DNA from: Verrucomicrobiales bacterium
Lineage (GTDB): Bacteria; Verrucomicrobiota; Verrucomicrobiia; Verrucomicrobiales; DEV007
DNA length: 30,944 bases
NCBI GenBank assembly: GCA_013911195.1
Contig: JACETS010000005.1
Location: 1-30,944 of the forward strand
Direction of reading: 5' to 3'
Program-made: the position numbers and the translations under genes
Part shown: positions 1 through 7,860 of the stretch, in pieces
How positions within the stretch are numbered: the first letter of the stretch is position 1
Layout of the letters: the number at the start of each line of letters is the position of its first letter
The notes under the pieces: model-generated
The model's database searches: none
What the model was told of the DNA's origin: nothing
Seen by the model: only the letters and a program-made list of their open reading frames with translations

Positions 1-768
1 GAGTTTAACTTTGAGCGTATGAGGATCTTCAGCAGAGGCCCCAAAGTTAATTAATTCCCAAAGTGATTTCCCGCTTTTAGCAAACTCAAGATTCTTATTT
101 ATTATAACCGTATGTATTTCATCTGATATATTATTAGGCCAATCAAAAAGGGATGGGTTATTTTTAAGTTCTATAAGTTCTTTAGTGTTTAAGTGATCTA
201 TTCCTTTTTTATTGAAGTCCAATTCAGATTCTCCGTTAGGCCCAAGATCTACTTCCTTGAGTGTTTCCCAGTTATCTTTGAAAGGGGCTATGTTACGACA
301 CAATAAATAGGTCCGTTGGGATTTATGATATGGTTCTGCATCTCTAATATAGTAAAGCATGAATGAATAATCTGATGCCAGTGCAGGAGTGAGTATTCGC
401 CTGAAAGAGAAGATGAAATCTTCAGCAGTTATCGGAGTTCCATCGGACCATTGGGCATCCTTTCGAAGTTCGAATATCCATTCGTCAGGTTTGTCGGGAT
501 TTTTAGGGTACCATTTTTCTGCCATTCCAGGTAAGGCGACCCCATCCTTTGATGGATGTTCTACGACTAAACCTTCGAACAAAGCTCTGATAACATTATT
601 TTCAAGGACTCCACTTACGATGTGAGGATCTAGACCTTTCGGCTCAGAAGTGTTTCCCATGATAAGGATTCCTTCATCAGTCGCCTTATCAACTGCCGTC
701 TGACTATTGTCACAGCTGCTCATAACAAGGGCAGCTAATGTGGCTAAAAATATTAACAAAAGGCGCAT
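1..768 (-). CDS. Peptide ABC transporter substrate-binding lipoprotein (OppA/SBP_bac_5 family), 3'-truncated by window edge
   Basis: The reverse strand from the ATG at 766-768 reads open for exactly 256 codons and runs off the left edge, so only the N-terminal part is seen. The protein starts with a short hydrophobic signal ending LVMSSC (Cys19), a type II lipoprotein cleavage site. Next come hallmarks of the OppA family: EPKGLDPHIVSG near residue 42, then ALFEGLV, and WSDGTPITAEDFIFSFRR near residue 108. The family captures oligopeptides in the periplasm for an Opp/Dpp-type importer. It is divergent from, and so not co-transcribed with, the Yej-type operon that begins at 887, although the two may serve related substrates. 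Family assignment is secure; the substrate is unknown. The same DNA read on the plus strand (389-625) gives only a shadow frame. Confidence 0.9.
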   Translation of the reverse strand, partial: MRLLLIFLATLAALVMSSCDNSQTAVDKATDEGILIMGNTSEPKGLDPHIVSGVLENNVIRALFEGLVVEHPSKDGVALPGMAEKWYPKNPDKPDEWIFELRKDAQWSDGTPITAEDFIFSFRRILTPALASDYSFMLYYIRDAEPYHKSQRTYLLCRNIAPFKDNWETLKEVDLGPNGESELDFNKKGIDHLNTKELIELKNNPSLFDWPNNISDEIHTVIINKNLEFAKSGKSLWELINFGASAEDPHTLKVKL

Positions 769-841
769 CAGGTAGATTTTGAACCCACTTTGGCCTAAGG
801 TCACGTCCTTTTATTCATTTAAGATGTTAAATAAAAAGAGT

Positions 842-870
842 TGATCCTTCAATTGCGCCCGATAGGATCA
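842..870. promoter_or_regulatory. Inverted repeat upstream of the yej-type operon
   Basis: TGATCCT at 842-848 and AGGATCA at 864-870 are perfect 7-base arms separated by 15 bases, with about 22 bases between arm centres, roughly two helical turns. The element lies 16 bases before the yejB start, in the divergent gap between the two transporter loci. It could be an operator or a hairpin limiting translation of yejB. No regulator gene is nearby. Chance occurrence is possible. Confidence 0.3.
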
Positions 871-886
871 TATCTTCTAAGTATTG

Positions 887-2230
887 ATGAGAGATTACTT
901 TATTAGACGTTTTCTTCTTATTTTTCCAACTTTACTAGGTATCAGTTTGTTGGTTTTTATGCTTATTCGTCTTGCTCCAGGCGGACCTGTGCAGCGTGAT
1001 CTTCAGCAGATGATGGGTGCCTCAGCAAGTGAGGGAAGTGGTGCCGCAGGAATGCGAGAATCTGAGGGGCTGTCTATTACCCCTCCTCAGCTCTTTGAGA
1101 TTGAGGAAAAGCACAGGAGGGATAAGGGAGTCTTAAGATCCTACTTTGAGTGGTTGGGAATATTACCTAGAGATCTTGATCGTTCTGCTCAGAGTTTTGA
1201 GAAGGACGAAACAAAAGTTGCGCTGCAGGTGCCCGGCATGAACTTGAGAGTGGATTTAGTGAAAGATGGTAAGGGAGGGGTCTCAATTAATATTCCTGAG
1301 GACATGAAAGAGGATCAAAAAAAAATCCTTAGTGAACGAATTTCTAATGATCATTGGAATGCTCGCTTAGTTTCAACAAAGGAATTGTCGAGACGCTGGC
1401 AGAAGAACGCTAAGGGTCTAGATGTTCCAGAGGACCTCCAAGAACGAGCCATACTTTATCGCTCCGGTCGCGAGGGATTACTTCAAGGCAGTCTAGGGCG
1501 TTCGGATAAATATGGGGAATCCATTATCAGTTTAATTCAGCAGAGAATTCCAATTTCACTTTTTTTCGGTTTAATTTCTATGATTCTCATCTATGGAATC
1601 TGCATTCCCTTGGGGATTGTTAAAGCCATCAAGCACCGTACATGGATTGACAACCTATCATCGATTTTAGTTTTTTCTGGGTATGCGATTCCAGGTTATG
1701 TTTTAGGATCTTTCCTATTGGTTTTTTTAGGCGCCAATTTAGATCTTTTTCCTTTGTCAGGGTTTGTGTCTGAAAATTTCGATGAGTTGTCTACTGGTAA
1801 TAAGATATTAGATCTCTTTCATCATGCGGCGATGCCGTTGGCTTGTTATCTTGTTGGCAGTTTTGCTTTTATGACCTTCATGATGAAGAATAACCTAATG
1901 GATAATTTGGCAGCAGATTACGTCCGGACTGCAATTTCCAAGGGTGCCTCATACCGCACCGCTGTTTTTCACCACGCCTTTCGAAATTCCATTATTCCAA
2001 TTGCCACTACGATTGGACAGAATATCACTTTGATTGTGGGTGGAAGTTTCCTGATAGAAACAATTTTTGATATCAACGGTTTCGGATTGCTTCAATATAA
2101 TGCGATTCTCGAAAAAGACGAACCTGTTGTTCTGGGAGTGTTAATAATCTCAGCTGCTCTCATGCTGCTGGGAAATATTATATCTGACTTGTGTGTGGCT
2201 TTTGTTGACCCACGAATTCGATTTAGATAA
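887..2230 (+). CDS. yejB: Peptide/microcin C-type ABC transporter permease YejB
   Basis: Inner-membrane permease of a binding-protein-dependent peptide importer. The N-terminus has one membrane span followed by IRLAPGGPV, the classic OppB/YejB start. The C-terminal half has the transport domain: RIPISLFFGLI near residue 220, a YejB-like stretch with PLSGFVSENFDEL and HHAAMPLACYLVG, and the EAA loop (DYVRTAISKGAS) that docks the ATPase. It ends DPRIRFR, as YejB proteins do. At 447 residues it is some 80 longer than I expect for YejB; the excess is a hydrophilic segment at about residues 98-195, before QGSLGRS. I chose the ATG at 887; a TTG directly before it at 884 is an alternative. The stop abuts the ATG of yejE, implying translational coupling. 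Confidence 0.9.
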   Translation: MRDYFIRRFLLIFPTLLGISLLVFMLIRLAPGGPVQRDLQQMMGASASEGSGAAGMRESEGLSITPPQLFEIEEKHRRDKGVLRSYFEWLGILPRDLDRSAQSFEKDETKVALQVPGMNLRVDLVKDGKGGVSINIPEDMKEDQKKILSERISNDHWNARLVSTKELSRRWQKNAKGLDVPEDLQERAILYRSGREGLLQGSLGRSDKYGESIISLIQQRIPISLFFGLISMILIYGICIPLGIVKAIKHRTWIDNLSSILVFSGYAIPGYVLGSFLLVFLGANLDLFPLSGFVSENFDELSTGNKILDLFHHAAMPLACYLVGSFAFMTFMMKNNLMDNLAADYVRTAISKGASYRTAVFHHAFRNSIIPIATTIGQNITLIVGGSFLIETIFDINGFGLLQYNAILEKDEPVVLGVLIISAALMLLGNIISDLCVAFVDPRIRFR

Positions 2231-3811
2231 ATGATTTACCGTACTTCAGGCATTATTCTTATCTTAATTAGTTTGGGTGCTGTTATTGCACACTTCTCAG
2301 GGCTAGCATTACCCACTTTGGATTGGTTTTTCTCTTTTGAGTCAAAGGATGAAAATTTAGTGGAAGGTACATGGTGGCAGAAATATCAGGGATTAGTAAT
2401 TGGAATTTTATTATGCAGTTTAACTTTAATTGGAGGCTTGCTTTCATTTAAAAAGAGCTTTTCTAAATCACAGTGGAATCCTCAGACGATCCGTAAACTA
2501 AAACGATTTAAGTCAATCACTCGAGGTTATGTTTCGCTTTGGATTCTTGCCGGACTCCTGGTATTGACACTTTTAGATCATGCTTTGGTTGGTAAAAAAG
2601 CTCTCTTCGTTAAGTATGACGGTAAGATTTATAGTCCCGCCTTTGTACAAAAAACCTACTCTGATAAAGATTTTGGGGGAGAGGCTGCAAGTGAGGCTGA
2701 CTATCGTGCTCTCAAACAACGATTTAAAAATGAAGGTAAAGGAAATTGGGTTATGATGCCTCTAGTCTCCTCAGATGCTACCTTCGACTCAGAGGATCCA
2801 ATTCGAACAGAGCTTGAGGAGCGAGAAGGAATTTTTTATATGCAAGGTGAAAAAGATCCGTATTCAGGATTGGGATATCGTTATTACGCAGAGGATCAGG
2901 ATAAGCGACAGTCGATGGTTCGGTTCCGAAAGGGTAAGCAACAGGGTCGCGAGGAATACTATGGCCGCGAGAATAGTGATTTTATAGGATACTATGAGTG
3001 GAATAATGGAAAACGAAGTCCCAAACCTTTGATGGGTGAGGAGGCTGTAAGAGTGGTGGAATCAAATGACACTACTTCTTTACTGGCTGTTCGTTATCCT
3101 CCCTTGCCTCCAAGTATAAAAACAGGGCATTATCTTGGAACTGACTCGCGAGGTTGGGACGTATTGGCTCAGATTTTTGGTGGATTGCAACTAGTATTCC
3201 AGGCCGCGATTATTTATCTGATAGTTACTTATGCTGTAGGTATTACTCTTGGTTCTTTGATGGGATATATTGGTGGGACGTTTGATATATTAGCGCAACG
3301 TCTTATCGAAATATTAGCCAACGTGCCGTTTCTTTATGTAGTGATTATTATCGCCGATCGCATCGGGAGGGATGATATTACTTTGGTCACCATTTTGCTA
3401 GTACTCTGTATCTTTTCCTGGATTCAAATTACTTATTACATGCGGACGGCTGCGTATAAGGAAAAGGCAAAAGATTATGTTGCAGCAGCTCGGGTGCTTG
3501 GAGCCGGTCCTATGAGAGTGATATTCAAGCATGTTCTTCCGAATGCTATTTCAATCGTGGTTACACTTATTCCATTTAGTGTTGTTGGGGTGATTACCGC
3601 GCTAACGGCTCTCGATTTTATAGGGTTTGGTTTGCCAGACAGTTATCCTAGTTGGGGGCGTCTACTGAGTGATGGAACCCAAAACTTGGATTATCCATGG
3701 ATAGTGGCTTCAGTTTTCTCTGGTATGGTTGCTGTACTCTTGTTGGTGACTTTTGTTGGAGAAGCTGTAAGAGAGGCATTCGATCCAAAAAAATTTACGA
3801 CTTATCGCTAG
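2231..3811 (+). CDS. yejE: Peptide/microcin C-type ABC transporter permease YejE with a large extracytoplasmic insertion
   Basis: Second permease of the importer. Residues 98-150 match the YejE N-terminal pattern (RGYVSLWILAG, LFVKYDGKIYSP, DFGGEAASEADY), and residues 300-520 form the transport domain, with the YLGTDSRGWDVLAQ entry motif, the EAA loop near DYVAAARVLGAGPMRV, and GEAVREAFDPKK at the end. The protein has 526 residues, clearly longer than the roughly 340 I expect for YejE. The excess is an N-terminal region with two hydrophobic stretches (about 7-27 and 53-72) and an insert at about 200-265 rich in Tyr, Gly and Lys with a MORN_2/YwqK-like rhythm (GKQQGREEYYG, GYYEWNNGKR). It starts at the base after the yejB stop and ends three bases before yejA. 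Confidence 0.9.
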   Translation: MIYRTSGIILILISLGAVIAHFSGLALPTLDWFFSFESKDENLVEGTWWQKYQGLVIGILLCSLTLIGGLLSFKKSFSKSQWNPQTIRKLKRFKSITRGYVSLWILAGLLVLTLLDHALVGKKALFVKYDGKIYSPAFVQKTYSDKDFGGEAASEADYRALKQRFKNEGKGNWVMMPLVSSDATFDSEDPIRTELEEREGIFYMQGEKDPYSGLGYRYYAEDQDKRQSMVRFRKGKQQGREEYYGRENSDFIGYYEWNNGKRSPKPLMGEEAVRVVESNDTTSLLAVRYPPLPPSIKTGHYLGTDSRGWDVLAQIFGGLQLVFQAAIIYLIVTYAVGITLGSLMGYIGGTFDILAQRLIEILANVPFLYVVIIIADRIGRDDITLVTILLVLCIFSWIQITYYMRTAAYKEKAKDYVAAARVLGAGPMRVIFKHVLPNAISIVVTLIPFSVVGVITALTALDFIGFGLPDSYPSWGRLLSDGTQNLDYPWIVASVFSGMVAVLLLVTFVGEAVREAFDPKKFTTYR

Positions 3812-3814
3812 TTT

Positions 3815-5845
3815 ATGAAATACAGCAAACTTTTAATTGTTTTAACCTTTCTTGTCGGTTGCGGCGAGTCTGAAAGGTTTGCTAGCTACGATAATAGGGA
3901 GGAGGTCAAAGGTTTTTATCAGGGTAGGAACAAGGAAGTTCTCATCAATCTTGAGGAAATGAAACAGGATCTCACCAAGAAAATTGCTGATCCTGAGGAA
4001 GAGGATAAGCTTGATGATTTGAAACGAGATCTTGCTAACAATGATCGTAGGTTAGAGAGTCCGGAATTTTTCACCTATGCGACTATGGAAGAGCTTCCGT
4101 CTAACCTCTTATGGAAAGAGGGAATGGATCAACCAGAGATTGGTTCTCCCCGTGCTAAAAAAGGTGGAATCTTCAACACTTATTTACCAAGTCTAGCTTT
4201 CCCTCCCACTATTCGGTCGATCGGAAAGAATGCTAACAATGGGTTTCGTTCGGAACATTGGGACAATATTGAAATGGCTCTTGTGTCATTGCATCCAAAT
4301 ACAATGGAGACAATTCCAGGATTAGCAGATCGCTGGGCGGTTGGAGAAGATGGTCGAACCGTTTATTTCCGAATAAATGATATGGCCAAGTGGTCAGATG
4401 GAAAACGCGTAATCGTTGATGATTTCTTTATGACCTTTTACGTCTGCCTTTCAGAATATATTACTGGCCCTTGGTACAGACAGTATTATGGAACAATGTT
4501 TGAAAATATTACCCGCTATGATGACAAGCATCTGTCCGTGCGTTTGGCCAACAAGAAGCCTCGTCCTGAGTATTATGCTTCACTTACTCCGTACTCACGA
4601 TATTTTTATAGTGAGTTCGGACCTGATTTTGAAGAGCGTTATAATTGGCGAGCTCGTCCGACAACAGGTGCCTACCAAATTCTCGATAATGATGTCGTAA
4701 AGGGACGAAGTATAACGCTGACGCGAGTCAAAGATTGGTGGGCAAAAGACAATAAATATAATCGTTACCGTTATAATGTAGATAAAATTAAATATAGACT
4801 TATTCGGAGCGATGAAAAAGTTTTCGAGTTCTTTAAGAAAGGTGATATTGATATGTTTCACCTTGGTATTCCAAAGAGGTGGTATGAGCAGATGGAGATT
4901 CCCGCGGTGTTCAATGGATATATCCAGAAGAAATCTTTTTATAATGTTTACCCGCGTGTTCCTCGTGGATTATATATTAATCATTCCAAGCCATTTCTTA
5001 AAGATATCAATGTTAGGATAGGGTTGCAGCATGCTACAAATTGGCAAAAAGTAATTGATATTGATCTTCGAGGAGATGCTTCCAGGCTAAATATTTATAA
5101 TGCTGGTTATGGAAAGTATAGCAATACTACAATCGTTGCACGTGAGTTCTCGCCCGAGAAAGCGCGTGCCGCTTTCGCAAAGTCAGGTTTTGGTAAACAA
5201 GGAAACGATGGGGTGCTCCAGAATTCAGAAGGCGAGCGACTTTCATTTACCATAACTCATACCTCCAGTCCTGTTGTTAATAAGATGCTACAACGGCTAA
5301 AGGAGGAGGCGCTTAAGGCTGGTTTAGAATATAGGTTGGAGGGAATGGACGGTACTGCAGGCTATCAAAAAGTAATGCAGAAGAAGCATGACATTACCTT
5401 TTGGGGGTGGGGAACAAACCCTCCTTTTCCAAGGTACTTTGAGGGAATTCACTCCTCCAATGCATACGATCCAGGCACCAAAACACCTAGGGTAATGACG
5501 AATAATATTTCGGTTTACTCCAATCCCTCTGCTGACCCACTGGCTGAGGGGATAAGGTTTGCCACTTCGGAGGAGCAAATTCAAAAAATGTCTTGGGATT
5601 TGGAGCAGCTTTTACATGATACTGCTTTCTGGATTCCTGCATACAATAGGGAATTCTATCGTTTGGGACACTGGAGGTGGATGAATTGGCCTGATGATTT
5701 TAATGTAAAATTGACCAGGGAAGCACAAGAAAGCTATGTTTATTGGATTGATGTCGAAGAGAAGGAAAAGACGCTAAGAGCAAGGAGTGAGAACAAGGCT
5801 TATCAAGAGGTCGATAGTATTTATGACCAGTACCGTATTAAATGA
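3815..5845 (+). CDS. yejA: YejA-type peptide ABC transporter substrate-binding lipoprotein
   Basis: Periplasmic substrate-capture component, here membrane-anchored: the signal peptide ends FLVGC (Cys16), a lipobox. Residues about 30-75 are strongly charged and helical (a probable coiled-coil spacer). The SBP_bac_5 fold follows, with GLADRWAVGEDGRTVYFRI and WSDGKRVIVDDFF near residues 170-205. The YejA subgroup is indicated by RPTTGAYQI, RSITLTRVKDWWAKD and the C-terminal segment around FWGWGTNPPFPRYF and FWIPAYNREF. At 676 residues it is longer than typical YejA, mostly because of the N-terminal spacer. Known relatives bind oligopeptides and, in enterobacteria, microcin C; the substrate here is not known. 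Its TGA overlaps the next ATG in an ATGA junction. Confidence 0.9.
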   Translation: MKYSKLLIVLTFLVGCGESERFASYDNREEVKGFYQGRNKEVLINLEEMKQDLTKKIADPEEEDKLDDLKRDLANNDRRLESPEFFTYATMEELPSNLLWKEGMDQPEIGSPRAKKGGIFNTYLPSLAFPPTIRSIGKNANNGFRSEHWDNIEMALVSLHPNTMETIPGLADRWAVGEDGRTVYFRINDMAKWSDGKRVIVDDFFMTFYVCLSEYITGPWYRQYYGTMFENITRYDDKHLSVRLANKKPRPEYYASLTPYSRYFYSEFGPDFEERYNWRARPTTGAYQILDNDVVKGRSITLTRVKDWWAKDNKYNRYRYNVDKIKYRLIRSDEKVFEFFKKGDIDMFHLGIPKRWYEQMEIPAVFNGYIQKKSFYNVYPRVPRGLYINHSKPFLKDINVRIGLQHATNWQKVIDIDLRGDASRLNIYNAGYGKYSNTTIVAREFSPEKARAAFAKSGFGKQGNDGVLQNSEGERLSFTITHTSSPVVNKMLQRLKEEALKAGLEYRLEGMDGTAGYQKVMQKKHDITFWGWGTNPPFPRYFEGIHSSNAYDPGTKTPRVMTNNISVYSNPSADPLAEGIRFATSEEQIQKMSWDLEQLLHDTAFWIPAYNREFYRLGHWRWMNWPDDFNVKLTREAQESYVYWIDVEEKEKTLRARSENKAYQEVDSIYDQYRIK

Positions 5846-6846
5846 TGAGTGACAAAACAGCCATGCAAAAGGAGTTGCTCACTGTACGTGGATTAGTAAG
5901 TGGATTTGAGACTGATCGAGGAATTATTCGGGCTGTTGATGGAGTTAGTTTTGAAATAGAGAAAGGTAAAACAACAGGTGTGGTAGGAGAGTCAGGCTGT
6001 GGAAAGACAGTTACAGCAATGTCCATCGTTGACCTTTTACCAAAACCTTCTGGTCAGATTTTGGATGGGAGTATTTGTCTCAATGGAAAAGAGCTTATTG
6101 GCGTTGAGTCTGATCAGATGCATCAAATTAGAGGTAATGATGTTGGGTTTATTTTTCAGGAATCAATGGCCGCTTTAAATCCGGTTCAAAGAATCGGGAA
6201 ACAAATTACGGAAGCTCTTGTTCTTCATAAGGGAATGAATAAACTTGAAGCGCTTGAAAAAGCAGTGGAATTATTAGAAGCTGTTGGAATTCCCTCTCCT
6301 GAAAGAAGGATTGTTGATTATCCGCATCAACTCTCTGGAGGAATGAGGCAGAGAGTTATGATTGCCATTGCGCTCTCATGTGAGCCTGATCTTTTGATTG
6401 CTGATGAGCCAACCACGGCTCTTGATGTTACAGTTCAGGCCCAGATTTTAAATTTGATTTCCAAGATGCAGGATAGTCTTGGTATGGCCGTGATGCTTAT
6501 TACTCATGATCTTGGAGTCATTGCTGAACAGTGTGATGAGGTTATTGTAATGTATGCTGGAAGGATAGTGGAAAGAGCTCCTGTCGAAGAGCTTTTCTCA
6601 AACCCTCTTCATGCTTACACAAAAGGGCTTCTGAGGTCTATGCCTCGATTGGATAGCGTTCGAAAGTCAGAGCTTCCAACGATTCCAGGTCAAGTTGCTC
6701 CAATCCATGAATTCGTTGTTGGTTGCCGATTCTGTCAACGAATGGGAAAAGCTGAAAATATTGATAATAGGCCAGATTATACGGAAATTAGCTCAGGGCA
6801 TTTTGTTGAAAATTGTTCTCAGTGTCTCAAAGGGTTTAATGACTAA
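5842..6846 (+). CDS. Oligopeptide ABC transporter ATPase, OppD-like (equivalent to the N-terminal half of YejF)
   Basis: Cytoplasmic ATPase that energises peptide uptake with the YejB/YejE-type permeases. All ABC motifs are present: Walker A GESGCGKT (49-56), Q-loop near FIFQES, signature LSGGMRQR (164-171), Walker B LLIADEP (184-190) and switch His222 in ITHDLG. The tail is the oligopeptide-transporter C-terminal region with two CxxC pairs (Cys295/298 and Cys325/328), a possible metal or Fe-S site as reported for some DppD proteins. Two ATGs are in tandem at 5842 and 5845; the first overlaps the yejA stop. In enterobacterial YejF, two such domains are fused in one chain; here the second is a separate gene. 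Confidence 0.93.
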   Translation: MMSDKTAMQKELLTVRGLVSGFETDRGIIRAVDGVSFEIEKGKTTGVVGESGCGKTVTAMSIVDLLPKPSGQILDGSICLNGKELIGVESDQMHQIRGNDVGFIFQESMAALNPVQRIGKQITEALVLHKGMNKLEALEKAVELLEAVGIPSPERRIVDYPHQLSGGMRQRVMIAIALSCEPDLLIADEPTTALDVTVQAQILNLISKMQDSLGMAVMLITHDLGVIAEQCDEVIVMYAGRIVERAPVEELFSNPLHAYTKGLLRSMPRLDSVRKSELPTIPGQVAPIHEFVVGCRFCQRMGKAENIDNRPDYTEISSGHFVENCSQCLKGFND

Positions 6847-7843
6847 AATGACTCAAGAATCCAATACTTCTAATTTACTGGAGATCAAAGATCTTAAAAT
6901 GCACTTCCCTGTTAGGGGGGGTATTTTTGGGCGTAAGATAGGAAGTGTACATGCTGTTGATGGAGTCAGTTTTAAGATTGCTGAGGGTTCGACTCTTGGT
7001 TTAGTAGGGGAATCAGGTTGTGGCAAATCCACGCTGGGTAAATCTATCGTGAGGCTTTATAAGCCAACTTCCGGAAAGGTAATATTTGATAATATGAATA
7101 TTACCAATATGGGGCAGGGAAGTTTAAGGCCCTATCGGAAAGACTTTCAAATGGTGTTCCAGGATCCTGCCGAATCCTTAGATGCAAGAATGTCTGTAGC
7201 TCAACTCATAAGTGAGCCAATGGTAATACAAAAAATTGGAGATAGAATAAATCGAAGAGAAAGAGTATACGAGTTACTTGATCGTGTAGGGTTACCAAAA
7301 AGTTCAGCCGATAAATTTTCTTTTGAGTTTTCTGGTGGTCAGAGACAGAGGATAGGTATTGCACGTGCGTTGGCGGTTAATCCCAAGCTCATTGTCTTAG
7401 ATGAACCTGTATCGGCGCTTGATGTATCGGTTCAGAGTCAGGTTCTAAACCTGTTAATGGAGTTACAACGTGATCTTAACCTTGCTTATCTTTTTATCGC
7501 TCATGATTTGGCTGTTGTTAAGCATGTTAGCGACTGGATCGCTGTCATGTATTTAGGAAAAATTGTTGAAATGGCTGAGGCTGATACGATTTACAACAAT
7601 CCTAAGCATTCCTATACCAAGGCTTTGATTAATGCCATACCAGTTAATGATCCCAACAAGAGACATGATAGACAACCTTTGGAGGGAGAAGTGCCGTCTC
7701 CTATAAATCCTCCAGAAGGATGCGCCTTTGGTCATAGGGTTGGGGCTCCTTTATATGAGAAGAGTAAGGAGAAAGATATTAATCTATTTGAAATAGAGCC
7801 CAATCATTGGGTCTCTGATTGTCCGTGCTGTGTGGAAGAATAA
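6839..7843 (+). CDS. Oligopeptide ABC transporter ATPase, OppF-like (equivalent to the C-terminal half of YejF)
   Basis: Second ATPase of the importer, 334 residues from the ATG at 6839, which overlaps the end of the preceding gene by eight bases and is preceded by AAAGGG at 6829-6834. The open frame extends further upstream to 6695, but that part lies within the oppD-like gene and is not protein-like. Motifs: Walker A GESGCGKS (57-64), FQMVFQDPAESLD as Q-loop, signature FSGGQRQR (164-171), Walker B LIVLDEP, and FIAHDLAV as the H-switch. The OppF-type N-terminus (HFPVRGGIFGRK) and a C-terminal tail with GCAFGHRVG and a final DCPCC cluster are present. It is the last gene of the operon, ending in GAA GAA TAA within an inverted repeat shared with the convergent neighbour. 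Confidence 0.93.
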   Translation: MTKMTQESNTSNLLEIKDLKMHFPVRGGIFGRKIGSVHAVDGVSFKIAEGSTLGLVGESGCGKSTLGKSIVRLYKPTSGKVIFDNMNITNMGQGSLRPYRKDFQMVFQDPAESLDARMSVAQLISEPMVIQKIGDRINRRERVYELLDRVGLPKSSADKFSFEFSGGQRQRIGIARALAVNPKLIVLDEPVSALDVSVQSQVLNLLMELQRDLNLAYLFIAHDLAVVKHVSDWIAVMYLGKIVEMAEADTIYNNPKHSYTKALINAIPVNDPNKRHDRQPLEGEVPSPINPPEGCAFGHRVGAPLYEKSKEKDINLFEIEPNHWVSDCPCCVEE

Positions 7844-7860
7844 TTTTAATATTATTCTTC
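7835..7860. terminator. Perfect inverted repeat spanning both stop codons of a convergent gene pair; possible weak bidirectional terminator
   Basis: GAAGAATAAT (7835-7844) and ATTATTCTTC (7851-7860) are perfect 10-base arms around a 6-base AT loop. Each convergent gene ends GAA GAA TAA, so the arms are the last codons of both. The stem is AT-rich and lacks a following T-tract of convincing length, so termination activity is doubtful. Only 8 bases separate the two genes. Confidence 0.4.

Noticed and set aside
389..625. Plus-strand 78-codon open frame
   Set aside because: It is antisense to the partial OppA-like lipoprotein gene, whose reverse-strand translation has clear family motifs.
6695..6838. 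Upstream extension of the OppF-like frame
   Set aside because: It lies inside the OppD-like coding region and shows no ABC-type sequence; the ATG at 6839 has a purine-rich site before it and gives the normal N-terminus.
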